Shown one piece after another: positions 50,014-61,016 of a stretch of DNA of 64,000 bases. The DNA is taken from positions 17,232,868 through 17,296,867 of the forward strand of contig OY987246.1 of the NCBI GenBank assembly GCA_963920765.1, written 5' to 3'. The position numbers and the translations under genes were made by a program. The stretch comes from Ulota crispa (Eukaryota; Streptophyta; Bryopsida; Orthotrichales; Orthotrichaceae). The notes beneath the pieces were generated by a model. It did no database searches and was not told the origin of the DNA. It was given only the letters and a program-made list of their open reading frames with translations. The stretch's first letter is position 1; every line of letters begins with the position of its first letter.

Positions 50014-51097
50014 TCTCTGTAAGGGAAGTTTTGATTTTTAATGTACATACGTTAATGGTAGCTATGATGTTCATTATTGCAATTATGATCCACAATTTGA
50101 GTCAATCATTTGTTGGTAAGGCAATGTCGGGTACTGGCAACGCTATCGGGTACCATGCCAAGGTGAATATCAAGATCCAAGTATCAACACCAAAGTGTCA
50201 ACGTCAACGGCGGAGGGAGGGATCAACGATGTATGTGTCCCGACCGTTGTCCTCACTTCCTTTGCGCGTGTTTATTGTTTTCCCTCTGCCGTTTTGTCCT
50301 CTCAATTTGCTTTTCTCTTTCAATTGCTTTGTTCTCTCTGTGCTAAATTGTTTATTTTGTAGTGCAAGATTTGAGGGCGCGCTTGTTGATCAAGGAAGAG
50401 GTTGTGCTCTCCAAATTTCTTGTTAGGGTTTTAGTGAGTTTTATCTATTTTGTTTTAGTAAGTGAGAGAGCGTGATTGCTTGCATACCTGTTCATAGGGT
50501 TTGCAATTTCTGTGCGGGGGAAGTGCTGGCCTTCATAAAGAGAGAGCATATTTTGAGAGAGGGTTTTTGTTTTCAGTGATTTCTATTTTTGAGAGCATAT
50601 CAGCTAGAGTGAATTTCCGGATTTTTATGAGGGAAACAAAGGTTTTTGTCATACTTCAAGGTAAATTTTGGTGAAGAGGGTGGATACGAGGCAACACCTC
50701 CACAACGTGTTTACTGAGCCACAAATCTAGGTAATGTTCCATTGACATTGGAATAAAGAGTTTTTTTTTTTTTTGGAGGTGAATGATGTGTTTTGTGTGT
50801 GAAGGATTCATAGTCTTCAGACTTCAGTGAATTAGATAAAAGGTTTAAATTGTGTTGTAGTGAACAACTGTAGTAGGTTCTTAATTGTGTTGTAAATTAG
50901 GGTTTTTAAATTCCAAGGTGTAGCGAGGTTGAAGTAAAAATTGTAGCGTATAGTTCATAGAAGTCTTATTTAGGGTTTATGGAGGAGTGCATTCTTCTGA
51001 ATGGTTTGCATAATTAGTAATCGGTGATGGTTATGAGATTCAATAGAAACCAGACATACGTAATGGAGAATGAAATGTTCATAGTTCACAGTTTATT
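50014..51097. other. Non-coding DNA with pyrimidine-rich and GAGAG-rich tracts
   Basis: Contains an open frame of 131 codons at 50031-50426 with no recognisable features, followed by GAGAG-type repeats and a T12 tract near 50762. It could be the promoter and leader of the ParB-like gene to the right, but nothing proves it. Confidence 0.35.
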
Positions 51098-51873
51098 GTC
51101 AATTTAAATCAGTTTAGGTCAATGTATGCTTAGGTTGATATATGTTTAGGTCAATGTCTGTTTAGGTCGATGTATGTTTAGATGCATATGTGGTTGAGGT
51201 TATTGTTATTGAAGGGGATTAAGAATTAGTGGAGAGCATGTCTGGGACAAGACATGCACGCACTGTCAATTTAGGTCGATGCAATCTAAAATGACACAAC
51301 ATGCATGCAGTGTCAGTTTAAATCAATGCAATCTAAAATGACAGTTGTAGCCATTCCAATTAAGATAACGACATAAAGATTGTAAAAGAAAGAAATGTCT
51401 TTGCAAATCATTTAGTATGCGTAGTTACATGCAGAAACATTTTAGATTGATACAATCTAAAACAACATGTGAATACCGTTGCCAAGTTAAGACTAAGCAA
51501 ATCGTTGTGGGATATAGTAAGCAACTGTAAATTAGGTCGATCTAACCTAAACTGACAGACCAAGTTATGAAGTTCACAAAGAAGAAGCAAAATTGAAACA
51601 CTAGAGCTGTATAAAATGGATTTGTCTCTAAACAGAGAAGGTTATAGAGTTGTCAAAGAAACCGCCACTTTCAAAGACAGTAGAGGTAGAGACTATCATT
51701 TAGATCGGATCAACCTGAATGACAGTAAGTCATACCTTGTCTATCTAGAAATACCTCTCCGGCAAACAAAACAAAACAAAACAGAAGACCAAAATCCGCC
51801 TTCCTTAAAGAACAATCTAATTTACTATTGATTTACAAAGAGGTTACCGTTTAGGTCAACTTGACCTAAAATG
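51098..51873. repeat. Second cluster of the AGGTCGA palindrome family
   Basis: Starts with four half-sites in a row (TTTAGGTCAATGTATG type, 51110-51185), followed by full palindromes at about 51269-51291, 51316-51340, 51439-51462, 51530-51552, 51698-51722 and 51849-51873. Several share a following ATGACA. The short open frame at 51616-51831 overlaps a palindrome and is not treated as a gene. Confidence 0.75.
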
Positions 51874-53514
51874 CATTTAGCCAACTAGAACTATATCAAC
51901 AAACGTGTAAGTAGTGGCTACATTTACTTGATTATATGAATCTTATTTGCTCCATCACATATGTGAATAAAGCTGCTAGAAACATTACTCTATGTGCAGA
52001 ATGAAGGGTCAAGTTGAGAAACTGAGCCTCATCTTCAAGAGGGTAGACCCTCCTAGAACTAAAGATGAAGGAGATGACCTCACCAACGACGGAGACTATT
52101 GGGAATTCTTCTATCCCAAACGAGTTTAGAAGTGGACTTTGCAATTGCTCCCACTAAGGTGTAACTTAGCATTCACGTGGAGATTCAATAACAGCAATGT
52201 GTTTATGACCACGTCAAATGACAAGATGGTTGTGGATGTCAATCATCACATAAGCTGCATCATCAAAATACACACAATAACGTCAGACCCAAAGGTTGAC
52301 AACAAAGACCAATACAATTACTCGGTCTTTATCAACTCTACCAAAGTCTTCTTCAACTTCAAGGTGCTCATCTTGAGCTTAGAAGGCTCCGACTTTGACG
52401 TGCACATTCCTGAACTGACAAAGAAACAGGAGGAAGGGTTCTTCCAAACCGCAGATAAGACACTTGTCATTGGAAGATAGCTGTGTAAACAAATCATGAA
52501 AATTTTAATTGGAATTGAAGTGACTAAGGAGAAATTGAAGATGCAGAACATCATGCCGTCTCCTCGGGATGTAGTGAGACCACAACCCAATCAAGGAGAC
52601 GGTCAAGGCTCCTTAAGCACAAACAGACCAACTAGCCAACCAAGCCGAGGGGCTAGAGCAACAAGCCAACCAAGCCAAGGGAGCAGGAGGAAGAGCACGG
52701 CAAGCGGTCAAGCAGGTCCTTCAGGAACCCCCCCAACACCGGCGCGTCGTAGGTCAAGCAGGGCAGCCCTCACTCCTCCTAAGCCAAGTTCCGTCCTAGC
52801 GTCTGAGGTGCCCCCTCCTGCCAACATGAGCTTCAAAACCGCGGTGACAAATGTACCAGAGATCTTGGATCCAGACCGCAAACCCGACTACAAAAAATCT
52901 TCAAATGCCTACAAAACATATTGGTCAAACTGCAAAGACGCATACCTCTATGACATTGAGCAAAAGTACCCGATCGCCATCACAAAGCTAGTAGAGGCAT
53001 CGGAAGACATGAATATCAAAATCAACAAAAACCAAATTGTCCGAGATGTAATGTGGTTTTTGGCAAGCATGCCCAACAAGAGCACAAGACAAACTCTTTG
53101 AGTGATGCTAGTCATGGCAGCAGAGAACACAAAGAAACCTGGTGATTGGGAATCCATAAGAGGCGTAAATTTCTATATCATAAATGGCCAGCATAGCGTG
53201 GCAGCAAGCAAACTCATGCAAGAGGAAGAACACATTGATGACGGCATTAAGACACTATTTTGTGTCTGGAATTGCTATATTGTGTGGACAACCGACCACG
53301 CTAAGCTCCAAGAAATTTTTGCATACTATAACAGGGTGAACCATTTTCAGGCCATTAAGCCATCTTAGGCAACGAACATAATCGGGTCGCGTCCAGTGTG
53401 GATATCAATGGGGAGTCCCAAAAGCCCTATAGAACTATTGGGAGTTGGTGCTCTCGCGAACAAGAGGCGGAATGTGGAGAACCAAACGAAGTCCACCAAT
53501 TACAGGGTACGTAG

Positions 53515-53825
53515 TTTGGGTTGACTCAACCTAAATTATAGTGAGTCTGAGTAGGCATATTTGCATTGCCAATATGCTTACATTCTACATTATATGTGAA
53601 TCAGTAGATTTAGGTCACCTCAATCTAAATTGCATAGATACCGACGAGGACGATCTGCATTGCCAATATGTTTACATTCACCATTATATGTGAAACAGTA
53701 GATTTAGGTCAACTCAATCTAAATTGCAGGGATATTGACAAGGACAATTTGCATTGACAATATATTTACATTCTCCATTATATGTGAAATAGTAGATTTA
53801 GGTTGACTTGATCTAAATTGCATAA
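53515..53825. repeat. Intronic 93-94 bp tandem repeat carrying AGGTCGA palindromes
   Basis: Three successive units, each ending with a palindrome (53608-53633, 53702-53727, 53795-53822) and starting with TTGCATTG.CAATAT. A further palindrome at 53515-53537 directly follows the splice donor. The array fills the intron between blocks 1 and 2 of the ParB-like gene. Confidence 0.8.
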
Positions 53826-55213
53826 ACTAACTCGTACGCCAAAAACCATTCCTTGTCAGGCATTTGAGAAGGCGTTGCATACTCGCTTTACATTGCTAGA
53901 TGTTGTGAAGCTGCAGAAAACCGCAAAACCAAACAACAATGATGAAAAATATGAAAATTCATAATGAGTTGAAGATTATCATAGCCCTTGACAAACTATA
54001 TGACCTTTGGAGTGAAGTCATAAGCAGCACACTACAAGGAGAGCTCCTGGACCCGAACAACATGATGAAGTTCAACAAGAAGATGGGGTGGAAGCTTGAA
54101 TCAGCAATTCTCAGTCGGGAATTCTTCAAATGCCTAGGGAACCTGTCCTTAGAGGAGCTAACAAAACTGGCAAAGCACATTCTTCACCAAAGCAACGGGA
54201 AATGGGATATGCCATATCCAAAGGTGACTATCAAGGCTATCACCTCCATCCGCAAGAGTTGCTACACTTGCAAGGACTGGTGTGAGAGAAGGAAGCGTAA
54301 ACAGCTTGTTAAGAGGGAGCTGTACAAATTAGACCCTAGTCTGGGGTTGTTGAATGCGACTTGGCAAACAAACAACAAGAGGTGGAAGGCATTCAAACTT
54401 AGTCACCACATTACAAGTGCCATTATCAATATGCTTCTTCTATTTCCCGGCAAGGATTACTTTGCAGAAGCAAAGTAGAAGAGGGTGAAGAAAAAAACGA
54501 CCAAACAGAAGTCTCCATATACTGCGGAATTTTTTTGGCTTTTCCTGCGGAGCAAAAAAAATTTGTTACCACAACAACAAACGCATTCTACCAGCCGTAC
54601 AACATTAGAGCAAGCAAGCACTTCAATTGGCTAGAAGGAGCGTGGGAACCTGATACGGCAAAGCGCTTCAAGTTTGGCATTATCAATCTCCGCATTCTAC
54701 CGAGAGTGCTGAAACAGCTCAAGTTCAATCAAACTCTTTTCCACAAAATCATGAAGGGATTTGAGGACAAGCAGCAACCATTAGTGGCAGAGGTGCCTGT
54801 TTGGCTTTTCATCTGCATGGACGGTGTGGAAGAGGCCGCTACATTGAGTTTCATCAACAAATACAATGCCCTCAAGACGTACAATAGGCAACACTCTGAC
54901 TATTGGCTGGATGCAAAAGAGCGTCTTGGGGACGTTGCGGCAACAGATGGGAAAGGAAAGGACAAGGTGCCCTTGCTAATTCTGCAGGACCCAAAGAAAG
55001 GTGAAATTTGACCTCTCCTAACAAACTACCAAACTTCCAATACATCGGTATTTGAAAAGATGGGTACATACAACGAGCTGCCATTCATGGTTTACAATAC
55101 GGAGCTCAGAATGGAGTTCTAGTTGGAGATGGTCGCCTTGTTTTGCACTGCTGGCTCAAACATTTTGTCTATATTTGCTGGATCCAAGCTTGCATGCGCC
55201 GCACTGGTAAGTA

Positions 55214-55653
55214 CTTAGATCAAATTGACCTAATCTTAAATGAATGAATTATAGTTAAATTATGATGTGAAATTGAGTACGTCATTTAGGTTGACTCGAT
55301 ATAAAGAGGCAATTTCATATTCAATGTGAAGCCGAACATGTCATTGCAATATGTATTGATACATGTGGTCCACTTATGCATGTCATTTGAGCATGTTATT
55401 TAGATTGACTTGATCAAAATGGTCAAGTCATTTCCAGTTAGAAGCCCAACATTCCATTCTGAAATGTGTCTCTTGAGGAAGGGATTGACACATGTGGTCT
55501 AGTTATGCATGTTAGTTGACCGCGCTATTTAGGTCAACCCAATCTAAATAAACAGTGTCATGTCCAATCAATACCCAACATGCTTGTCACATGAAGAAGA
55601 GCTTGATGCAAGTCTAGGTATGCTTATCATTTAGGTCGACTTGACCTAAATTG
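55214..55653. repeat. Intronic AGGTCGA palindrome cluster
   Basis: Five palindromes at about 55214-55237, 55284-55306, 55398-55421, 55527-55550 and 55629-55653, spaced roughly 70-130 bp apart, in the intron between blocks 2 and 3 of the ParB-like gene. Single further copies occur at 56859-56886 and 58318-58340. Confidence 0.75.
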
Positions 55654-56760
55654 TAAGTTCTGTGAGAATCTAACTCAGTCACTCATTGAATTTGTATCAG
55701 ATGAATTCCTGCAACTGCTCCATAGTTGGTATCAAAGACAACACGGATTTGTAGAAAGAAGTAGTGATTGCTGGCAAAAAATTAGACAAACAAGACTTCT
55801 TGTATATAAACTACCATGTGGACGAGAGCTGTTTCAAGAGGAAGGCAGATGTCCCACCGAAGGATACAACCGCGACAAAGGAAAAGAAATCAAAGACGCC
55901 TTCTAGTGGAGGTCGTGTGACCATGACGAGAACTTCCTCCAAAGATGCTGTGGAGTTTGACTTGGATGATGATTACGTGCCTGCCACAAATCTAGGTGAC
56001 AACAAAGAAGAAGATGACCAAGACAAAATGGTCACCAACCATGAGGAAGAGCTCTTCACACTCTCAACACATACTTTCCCAAGGATACGTGTTCTCCCTC
56101 GCTTCCCTAGCACGCTTTAGTCGAGTTAACCTTCAAATTTGGAATCAAATGCAGCGCGCGCAACAAAGAGGAGGAAAGGCAGTGCGGATGACCTGGATGC
56201 CTGATTTTTGGAGTTAAAAGAGCAACAACTGAAGGACACTGCATATGCAACTCAAGAGCAAATCAAGGACCGCGAAACCATGCTAGAACAGCAGCAAGTG
56301 ACAAGCAAGTCTTTAAGGGACATTTAGCTTCAACTTATGGAATAGTTGAGAAAGAACCAAGAAATGTTCCAGTAGATTTTGGATAGAATGCATGGACCAC
56401 TCCCAATTGCGTCGGTACAGCCACCTCCACATGCGAGGTACTTGATGATCTCAAATACACCTGCAAATGTAGACATTGCATCTATCTCCTTGATGCCACC
56501 GGCTCTTGCTCCGGCACTAGCACCTAGACCTCAAGAAAGTGCAGCTGCACCTGCGATGGAGACAACTCCAGCCATCAGTCATGGTGGATCATAGACTCCG
56601 CATCTTGCAATTCCACTGACTATGGAAAATTTTGCCGTCACTCCTTGTGAGGCTTCATCAAAAACTGGTGAGACAGGTCTTTGAACTGCAGAAAGTGATC
56701 AAAGTGGCGGCCCTGAATCTTTGAATGCAGCTTTGGTGGTTTGTATTTTGAGGGGGAAGT

Positions 56761-57512
56761 CAAATGCTGCAGGTTCAATTCATCTCGGCACTCAAACCGC
56801 GGGACGTTTACAATCCCCCCAAGTTAATACCTGCATTCATAAACTGTCATTCATGTGATTTTAGGTCGGCTCAACCTAAATTGCATGTTATTATTTGTAG
56901 AATTGTAGATATTATTTCCCTTTGAGAAATGACAAGAGGAATAGAATGTACTATACAGTCCCAAAGAGTTAGGTTTTTCCAAAACAAACTTTGTATACAT
57001 GTCACATTACGTGAATTATTAATAGACAATCGCTTACGGACTATTTGTAAGTGCAATCATGAGTGGCAGGGTATTTTGATGTTGACTTTGTCCCTTCATC
57101 CCCTTGAGAACAAACTGTTAGAAGTCGTTTGTCGTCACTAAAGTTAATGCATTTGGATTTACTCCAGCCATTGTTTGCTATGAAACCAAATTTACGAGAG
57201 CAGTCACCAGCACGACCAAGTCCCTACGCTTGACCGGCAAAAAGAGCTTCTTTGAGGGGCATAGGTACATTCCCTTGTGGTCCACCGTCCCCAGTCATTT
57301 CAGCAGAACTACCATCGCCATCTGTTTCTTTAGGACTACAATTGGTAAGTGTTGAAGCAAGATCCTCTTCCTTTGATGCTGAGTTCTTTCGTGGATGACT
57401 TCGTCTTGTTCAATATTCTCTGTTAGAGTGTTTGGTCCATTGAATGGTGAGCTTGTTCAATTGGTGTGCAGAGTAATAATTGTCTGTACATTTTTGCTGT
57501 TGGTAGCAGAAG
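56761..57512. other. Spacer between the ParB-like and FCP1-like blocks
   Basis: Contains one palindrome (56859-56886). A possible exon lies at about 57303-57346, bounded by TTTCAG and GTAAGT. Otherwise no supported gene. If the FCP1-like block belongs to a longer gene, its 5' exons would be here. Confidence 0.35.
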
Positions 57513-58307
57513 TCTGACCCTCCATACACATCTAGAAGGTCGTCGGAGGATGTTGATTGCCTAGTGAGGTCCAGGGCAACTAAGATCTGGCTGACTGTTG
57601 TTTTGGACCTGAATGGAATATTATGTGTCAGTGAAGATGCCCAGTCACAAGGCTGGCTGGATAAAAATGGAAGTTCTGTGATCCCGCACTCTTCCACATA
57701 ATTCAATTTAGTAGGAAGGAAGGTTGTGTTTGTGCGCCCACGTTGCGATGAATTTTTGATAGCGCTAGGAAAGATTGCATACATTACAGTGTGGAGCTCT
57801 ATGATGAAATCCAACACAAAAAATGTATGTGAGTTCTTTTTTTGCAAGGCAGGCAATCCTTCCATCATACTCAAGCAGGAATACTGCACGAGGCTGAAGT
57901 GCAAGGATTTGCACAACAAGGTTACATTTTATAATGTACCAGGAATAGATAAAGTATTGTTTCTGAAAGACCTGAATAGATTGTTTGACAACTACGCTGC
58001 ATTAATGACATTGTTGAATACAATCATAGTGGATGACACCCCACTGAAGCACATTCTAAACCCCTCACATAATGTTATTCTCTCGGATATGTAGACGTAC
58101 AAAGAAAATGGCCAGAGCGACTCATATTTAATGGACGTTCTATTCTCCTACATTAGGTCCATGCACAAAGCTGGACAGAGTGGATCCAAAGAATTCCGCA
58201 AAAGGACTTCAAAAGAAATTGGGCGTAGAATGCTTTGTGACAAGGAAGGACGTGCAAAGTATAGGAAGATGATGGAGGTCGTCAAGCTGTCAAAAACGCT
58301 GCGGTAG
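57513..58307 (+). pseudogene. FCP1/NIF-like HAD phosphatase domain, with two nonsense stops
   Basis: One reading frame from an acceptor (TTGGTAG, ending 57512) to a TAG at 58305, about 264 codons. HAD motif I reads VVLDLNGILC (57600-57629): the first Asp is kept and the second is Asn. After an in-frame TAA (57699) come VFVRPRCDEFLIALG and YITVWSSMM (motif II region), later KVLFLKDLNRLF (motif III lysine) and NTIIVDDTPLKHILNPSHN (motif IV DD). This is the order in FCP1/SCP-type protein phosphatases. A second stop, TAG, lies at 58092, followed in frame by a plausible helical tail (YLMDVLFSYIRSMHKAG). DLNG in place of DxDGT also occurs, as far as I recall, in a plant FCP1-like subfamily linked to repeats. 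Sits 25-800 bp from palindromes on both sides. Catalysis is doubtful given the stops. Confidence 0.7.
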
Positions 58308-58340
58308 AGCATGGCTGTTTAGGTCGACTCAACCTAGTTA

Positions 58341-58940
58341 GCATAATGCTAAAGTGTAATATATATATCTATAGGAATTATACGTTGTTACATCACGTGT
58401 CTTTAGTTCAATATGGATTGAATAGAGGTTGAGTGTACCTATAGGACACTTAGGCTAGTGCCGTGGATATCATTGTTGCTTTAGATCATATCCATAGAAT
58501 GTTTATCTATTTTCCCTTAGTCATGGTCATTCTTTTTCTTGTAAACACCATTTAACATGAAATGATAAGGCTTATTACTCCGCATATGATGTCCACTGTA
58601 TTTGTATACCTCTCTATGTCAATTTCTGATAAGTGCATGATATTACCTTTGATCTTTGACACTATGATATTCAATTTGCTGGCTATTTGGTTCTTTGAAT
58701 TCTTGTACATGACACTCTTATTGGAACTTGTCGTCTTTGCAGTCCTTTGTTCTTGAAACTAAGCTTTGATGTGAAGCATCCGCGGATTCCATTTTAGACT
58801 ATGGATAGTACAATATAATGAGTACCAGAAACTTCCAGTACTCAGCTGTAACGGCCAATTCAACAATGGACTTCTGTTCCAAGCCAATAGATGAAGGTGT
58901 GGTAAATAGTTAAGGTACTAGTTGGCCATGTTCTTTTAAC
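58341..58940. other. Non-coding DNA after the FCP1-like gene
   Basis: AT-rich, no motif-bearing frame. The palindrome family was not seen beyond 58340, so this may be near the right edge of the marked unit. Confidence 0.35.
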
Positions 58941-59310
58941 ATGTCCTCACCTTCTCCTCTAAAGTCCAAGCATTCTCTCTCATCAAGAATGTCATCATCT
59001 GTCTTCCACAACCTAACCTCAAAGAGATTGCATGATGGAATAGAAGGCTCACTCCAGCTAATGGATTTGAAGCAAACGCTGACAACTAGAAGACAAAAAC
59101 CAATGCACGGTGGCCAAATACTATCATTGGCCGTTCAGAACAAACGCGCCTTGCATTTGACTAAGTAAAAGATAAACAGTCATAAGGCCAAACCGTGAAT
59201 ATCTTGTGATGTTCTATTTTTGGTGCAGTGGAAACAAAAGTACAAGGAAATGCAAATTACGGCGATATTGCAAAACATATGGATGAATACAACAACAACT
59301 GTTGAAGGCT
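58941..59310 (+). CDS. Small hypothetical frame, low support
   Basis: An open frame of 75 codons (58941-59168), Ser/Leu-rich at the start (MSSPSPLKSKHSLSSRMSSS). Downstream, an acceptor-like TTTTTGGTGCAG ends at 59228 and opens WKQKYKEMQITAILQNMW. The two could be exons of a small gene, with a donor near 59161, but no family is recognised and chance is a real alternative. Confidence 0.2.
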
Positions 59311-59785
59311 AGAGAGTTGGAATACATTGAAGGCGAACTACATCAATCTTAGTTGAATATATCTAGTTGTTGGTAGGAATGTGAATTGGTTCAAATTAGT
59401 TTTAGGAATTCTCAACTTGCATTGTATAGGTGAAGTACTAGGGTTTCAATAATACATAATCTATTAATAGTAGTTTTTTGATTTTCATATGATGACTATT
59501 AAATGTTAGGAAAAATAAGGCCAGAAGACCTACATTGAAATCTCTGTTTATTCTATAGGTTGGGTTCATGCCCATTTAAAGACAATTGTCTATATTTGGT
59601 AGCAACTCATCAAAAGCTTCCCTCATTTTTTAATACAAGGTGATTTTGAACCACGTATCTATGTGAATTCGATCCTTCTCGTTCATTTCAAGATGAGAAA
59701 GACTTCTAAATGTGCACTGTGGGGATGTTATGGCACCTCTCAATTCAGTGGAAATCTCCCATTTTAACGAATACAAGGTTATTTA
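59311..59785. other. AT-rich intergenic DNA
   Basis: No gene or element recognised. Ends with the TA that flanks the MITE. Confidence 0.35.
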
Positions 59786-60111
59786 AGGAAGTGTGCTCAT
59801 AAATTGTCCATCTAAGGGCTAAAACCAAATTTTGGGGAGGTGAAACTTCTTGAACTATTTTTCAATAAATTTTTCTTGAAAGACAAGAAGAATTGACATC
59901 TAATCCAAGTTATTTCATAATTTTTGGAGCTTTGTGGAATTAAGTATGAAATTTTGAAGTGAAAAGGTCATATGTCTCTAAAACTGCCCACCTCCTCAAA
60001 TGTACACCACTTGTACATTTTGAAAACCTATGAAAGAAAACATGTACAACAAGGGAACATTTGAGAAGGTGGGCGGTTTTAATGCTTGGACGGTTTATGA
60101 GCAGACTTCCT
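59786..60111. mobile_element. TA-flanked MITE (Tc1/mariner-like ends)
   Basis: The left end AGGAAGTGTGCTCATAAA is followed by TTGTCC; the right end, read on the other strand, is AGGAAGTCTGCTCATAAA followed by CCGTCC. TA flanks both sides (59784-59785, 60112-60113), as for Tc1/mariner target duplications. 326 bp, non-coding. End fragments occur at 7456 and, more diverged, near 41396. Confidence 0.65.
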
Positions 60112-60462
60112 TACTTGCAAACTAAAACTTCTCATAACTTTCATCTCATCAATCAAAATTGAGTGGTTCAAAGCTCCTCACATATATGTAAGTCTAAAAA
60201 ACCTATTTTTTATTTTTATTTTTTTTAAATGGGGTTTTTTAAGAAGTTTTTGGTTTGCCCACCCTCCCTTGTTTTTTAGAAATTCTTGCATAACTTTTTC
60301 AATAAATGTCAAAATGAAGAAAAAATTAGATGCCCACGTAGATCTTTGAATTCTTCATTTTCCGTAAGAGTTTCAAAAAATCACACAAAGTAGTTTAGCT
60401 AAAGGTACATGCCCAAAACCCCAATTGGTCTCCAATGGGCCACTTGGGCCTTTAGGGGTTAA
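60112..60462. mobile_element. Right-arm half-copy of the TTAA fold-back element
   Basis: Matches the right arm of 7784-8510 from the ACTTTCATCTCATCAATC region (about 60125) to its end GGGCCTTTAGGGGTTAA (60446-60462). The left arm is absent; the TA-flanked MITE directly abuts it. Confidence 0.7.
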
Positions 60463-61016
60463 GCCAATCAAACTTCAAATTGCACCAATGGATTTTATTC
60501 CTCAATCATGTATAATGCAATTTTTCTTAATTGTGCCATGATTGTCACATTGGAGAAATTGCCCATCTACTTGCCCATTTGCCCCATATGCCTAATCGAG
60601 CTTTTGTCCATCCAATGTAGTCAACTCATAGTGGACTCCAAACAATGATAAAAAAAGCTTACCTATTACATGATGGTAACACACATGGTTGCCAACATGA
60701 AGTTAGGATGGGAGTTTAAAACTATGTCATGTAGTAATAATAAAAATAGGTAATTTGATTTTTCTTCTTTTAAGTCAAATGCCCCAAAATGCAATATCAA
60801 ACAGACATGCCCACTTGCATGTCCTAATTTTTGGCAAAATCTTGCCCAAAGTAACAACCATGAGTTGTACATGTAAACAATGTTATGAGCATTGATCTTT
60901 TTTCTTGAATAATGTTGGTAAATAATGCAGTAATTGCCTTGGTGAAGGTAATTCCATCACTTCCATGGAATTGTTCATGGCACTCTTATATTAGCATTCA
61001 TGAGAATTAGAAGGCA
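60463..61016. other. Intergenic DNA, nothing recognised
   Basis: No gene, element or repeat could be supported between two TTAA-ended elements. Confidence 0.35.

Larger units (their letters stand above)
52000..56760 (+). pseudogene. Decayed ParB-like 'NGQH' gene with possible methyltransferase-like segment
   Basis: Exon-like blocks: 52000-53506, 53860-55206, and from 55701 on, each with plausible AG/GT sites. Block 1 keeps one frame for 502 codons from ATG 52001, with stops only at 52127 (TAG), 52478 (TAG), 53099 (TGA) and 53366 (TAG). It contains a Pro/Ser/Gln-rich linker, then NFYIINGQHSVAASKLM, CYIVWTTD and YYNRVNHF. NGQH.VAA resembles the conserved GxxR/GQHR-type loop of ParB/sulfiredoxin and DGQHR folds. 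Block 2 has frameshifts near 53955 and 54530 and ends with CTAGSNILSIFAGSKLACAAL. Joined in phase to NCSIVGIKDNTDL, this recalls the FxGxG motif and following strand of N4/N6 DNA methyltransferases; no DPPY motif was found. Block 3 is basic/acidic then Gln-rich coiled coil, again one frame with only stops (55752, 56118, 56127, 56202, 56325, 56343, 56373, 56592, 56682). Function unknown; not expressed as one protein now. Confidence 0.55.

Noticed and set aside
50031..50426. 131-codon open frame as a gene
   Set aside because: Hydrophobic but without recognisable family, no clear splice link to the ParB-like gene; noted only as non-coding.
52000..58307. Genetic code change or read-through (TAG as Gln) in the ParB-like and FCP1-like genes
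   Set aside because: Frameshifts at about 53955 and 54530, and TGA and TAA stops, fit decay better; the neighbouring intact genes use the standard code.
39473..58340. Palindrome family as a CRISPR-like array
   Set aside because: Spacing is irregular, units are symmetrical and diverged, and this is a plant nuclear sequence.
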